Source: Isoetes engelmannii
Lineage: Eukaryota > Streptophyta > Lycopodiopsida > Isoetales > Isoetaceae
Direction of reading: 5' to 3'
Assembly: GCA_011763485.2 (NCBI GenBank)
Contig: JAANSK020291490.1
Coordinates: forward strand, 1 to 20,019
Length of the DNA: 20,019 nucleotides
Positions 19,328 to 20,019 of the stretch are shown here, in pieces; the first letter of the stretch is position 1, and every line of letters begins with the position of its first letter. Position numbers and translations under genes: made by a program. Under the pieces are notes generated by a model, which searched no databases, was not told where the DNA came from, and worked only from the letters and a program-made list of their open reading frames with translations.

Positions 19328-19374
19328 AATGGAAACCTCCCCAAGTTTATGAAAAAACTGAGGAGGTTTCCATT
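19328..19374. repeat. Perfect 13-bp-arm hairpin
   Basis: AATGGAAACCTCC (19328-19340) and GGAGGTTTCCATT (19362-19374) are exact reverse complements around a 21-bp loop. It may be a fragment of a transposon end. There is no neighbouring gene it would obviously terminate. Confidence 0.85.
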
Positions 19375-19675
19375 TGTGAAAGTTAGAGAGGTTCCCATAT
19401 TTTGGAAGTCCAAGTGTATGGCAAAGTATTTTATATGAATAGGAAAATTTTCTTCTAGGTTTAGGATGAACAGGCACCTGCGAATTTGGATGGGACTTAT
19501 CCTACTAATAAAATTTTGGTCCGAAAAATTTCCTTTAAATTTCAAAAACAAAAGGATACGAGAGCAATTTTGTAGCCTTGATTCCTAACAACATTGGATT
19601 AAATTTCAGCAAAAATAACATAAACAAGTCATGTTCCTGTGAAAATGTGCCTGTAATTACCAGCATTTTGCCAAT
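19375..19675. other. Intergenic, nothing recognised
   Basis: AT-rich sequence with short open minus-strand frames that show no recognisable protein similarity. It may include the intron or 3' flank of the hAT-like fragment to its right. Confidence 0.35.
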
Positions 19676-19695
19676 GAATAGAATAGAATAGAATA
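19676..19695. repeat. GAATA microsatellite
   Basis: About four head-to-tail copies of GAATA. Confidence 0.8.
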
Positions 19696-19719
19696 AATTT
19701 TTATCGTCCACGAGGCCAA

Positions 19720-19955
19720 TTGGCCTATGAGTAGCTGCAGCAGCAAATTTAAAGTCTTCCATAATAGGTACCTCCAATGAGATGCGAACAAATGCATCAA
19801 GAGTGTCTGTGTTGAGTTGGTTCCTGAACTTATTCTTCAGTAAGTTAATTCTGTTGAAACCACGCTCATAACTTGCAGTGCTAAAACATTGCACCATGCC
19901 AATAAAAGCAACTCGCAACAGATTTGGGAATTTCTCTACCCAAATAGAAGGAAGG
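19720..19955 (-). pseudogene. hAT transposase C-terminal dimerisation domain fragment
   Basis: The minus-strand frame reads PSIWVEKFPNLLRVAFIGMV, then QCFSTASYERGFNRINLLKN, then KFRNQLNTDTLDAFVRISLE and VPIMEDF. This follows the hAT C-terminal dimerisation pattern: a W-x-x-x-F-P-x-L start, a V-x-x-S-T-A-x-x-E-R-x-F-S centre and a R-N-R-L-x-x-x-x-L-D-A-L-M-R-I-S end, as in ZNF862-like domesticated and mobile hAT proteins. Only this domain is present before a GGAA microsatellite and the window edge. The open frame continues to 19535 without further similarity. It could be the last exon of a longer gene outside the window or a relic. Confidence 0.6.
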
Positions 19956-19966
19956 AAGGAAGGAAG
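19949..19966. repeat. GGAA microsatellite
   Basis: Four to five copies of GGAA/GAAG directly upstream (on the minus strand) of the hAT-like domain. Confidence 0.8.
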
Positions 19967-20019
19967 TATATTTTAACGTCGCACCACAAAGGCAGCGTCC
20001 GAGGACATGCGACCACAAG

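Noticed and set aside
15461-19374. Matching terminal inverted repeats of the MULE (118-bp repeat versus the AAACCTCCCCAAGTTT region)
   Set aside because: The resemblance is limited to a short CCTCC-AAGTTT stretch with no extended alignment and no 9-10-bp target duplication.

Overview
This is a stretch of nuclear DNA from a land plant, most likely a flowering plant. The evidence is a 27-exon gene with ordinary plant introns (60 bp to 1.7 kb), surrounded by remains of plant transposons: LINE, Mutator-like/SWIM, hAT and MITE-like. The base composition is AT-rich except for one GC-rich island. I cannot name the species.

Layout. 1-200 is a short flank with dyad symmetries and a TATA-like stretch. 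About 203-2042 is the 3' part of a decayed LINE retrotransposon on the + strand (zinc-binding RT tail, RNase H, poly(A)). It ends about 260 bp before the start codon of the one clearly intact gene. 2304-13500 (+) is that gene: a complete NOMO/pM5-type (nodal modulator) ER membrane protein. I could join all 27 exons in frame to give 1229 residues, with a signal peptide, a chain of beta-sandwich repeats and a C-terminal membrane anchor. One intron has GC-AG borders. The largest intron (4861-6603) carries an old LINE-like fragment, and intron 21 contains a tandem duplication that copies the exon 21 splice donor.

13501-15700 is intergenic and repeat-rich: a near-perfect 25-bp-arm hairpin beside a second 24-bp inverted repeat (together a candidate MITE), a degenerate minisatellite, and two tandem duplications of 52 and 118 bp. 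About 15778-18243 (-) is a decayed Mutator-like transposase with a C-terminal SWIM zinc finger. Its domains are readable but broken by several stops and frameshifts. Just beyond its 5' end, at 18344-19190, lies the most unusual structure in the window: a GC-rich array in which a GTGATTCC-type motif and its inverted half recur every 29-30 bp with variable linkers. 19328-19374 is a perfect hairpin, and 19720-19955 (-) is a hAT-type dimerisation domain fragment near the right edge.

Only the NOMO-like gene looks functional as a protein-coding gene. The other coding traces are transposon relics. Exon borders were set by hand from splice signals, reading frame and recognition of the family, without transcript evidence.
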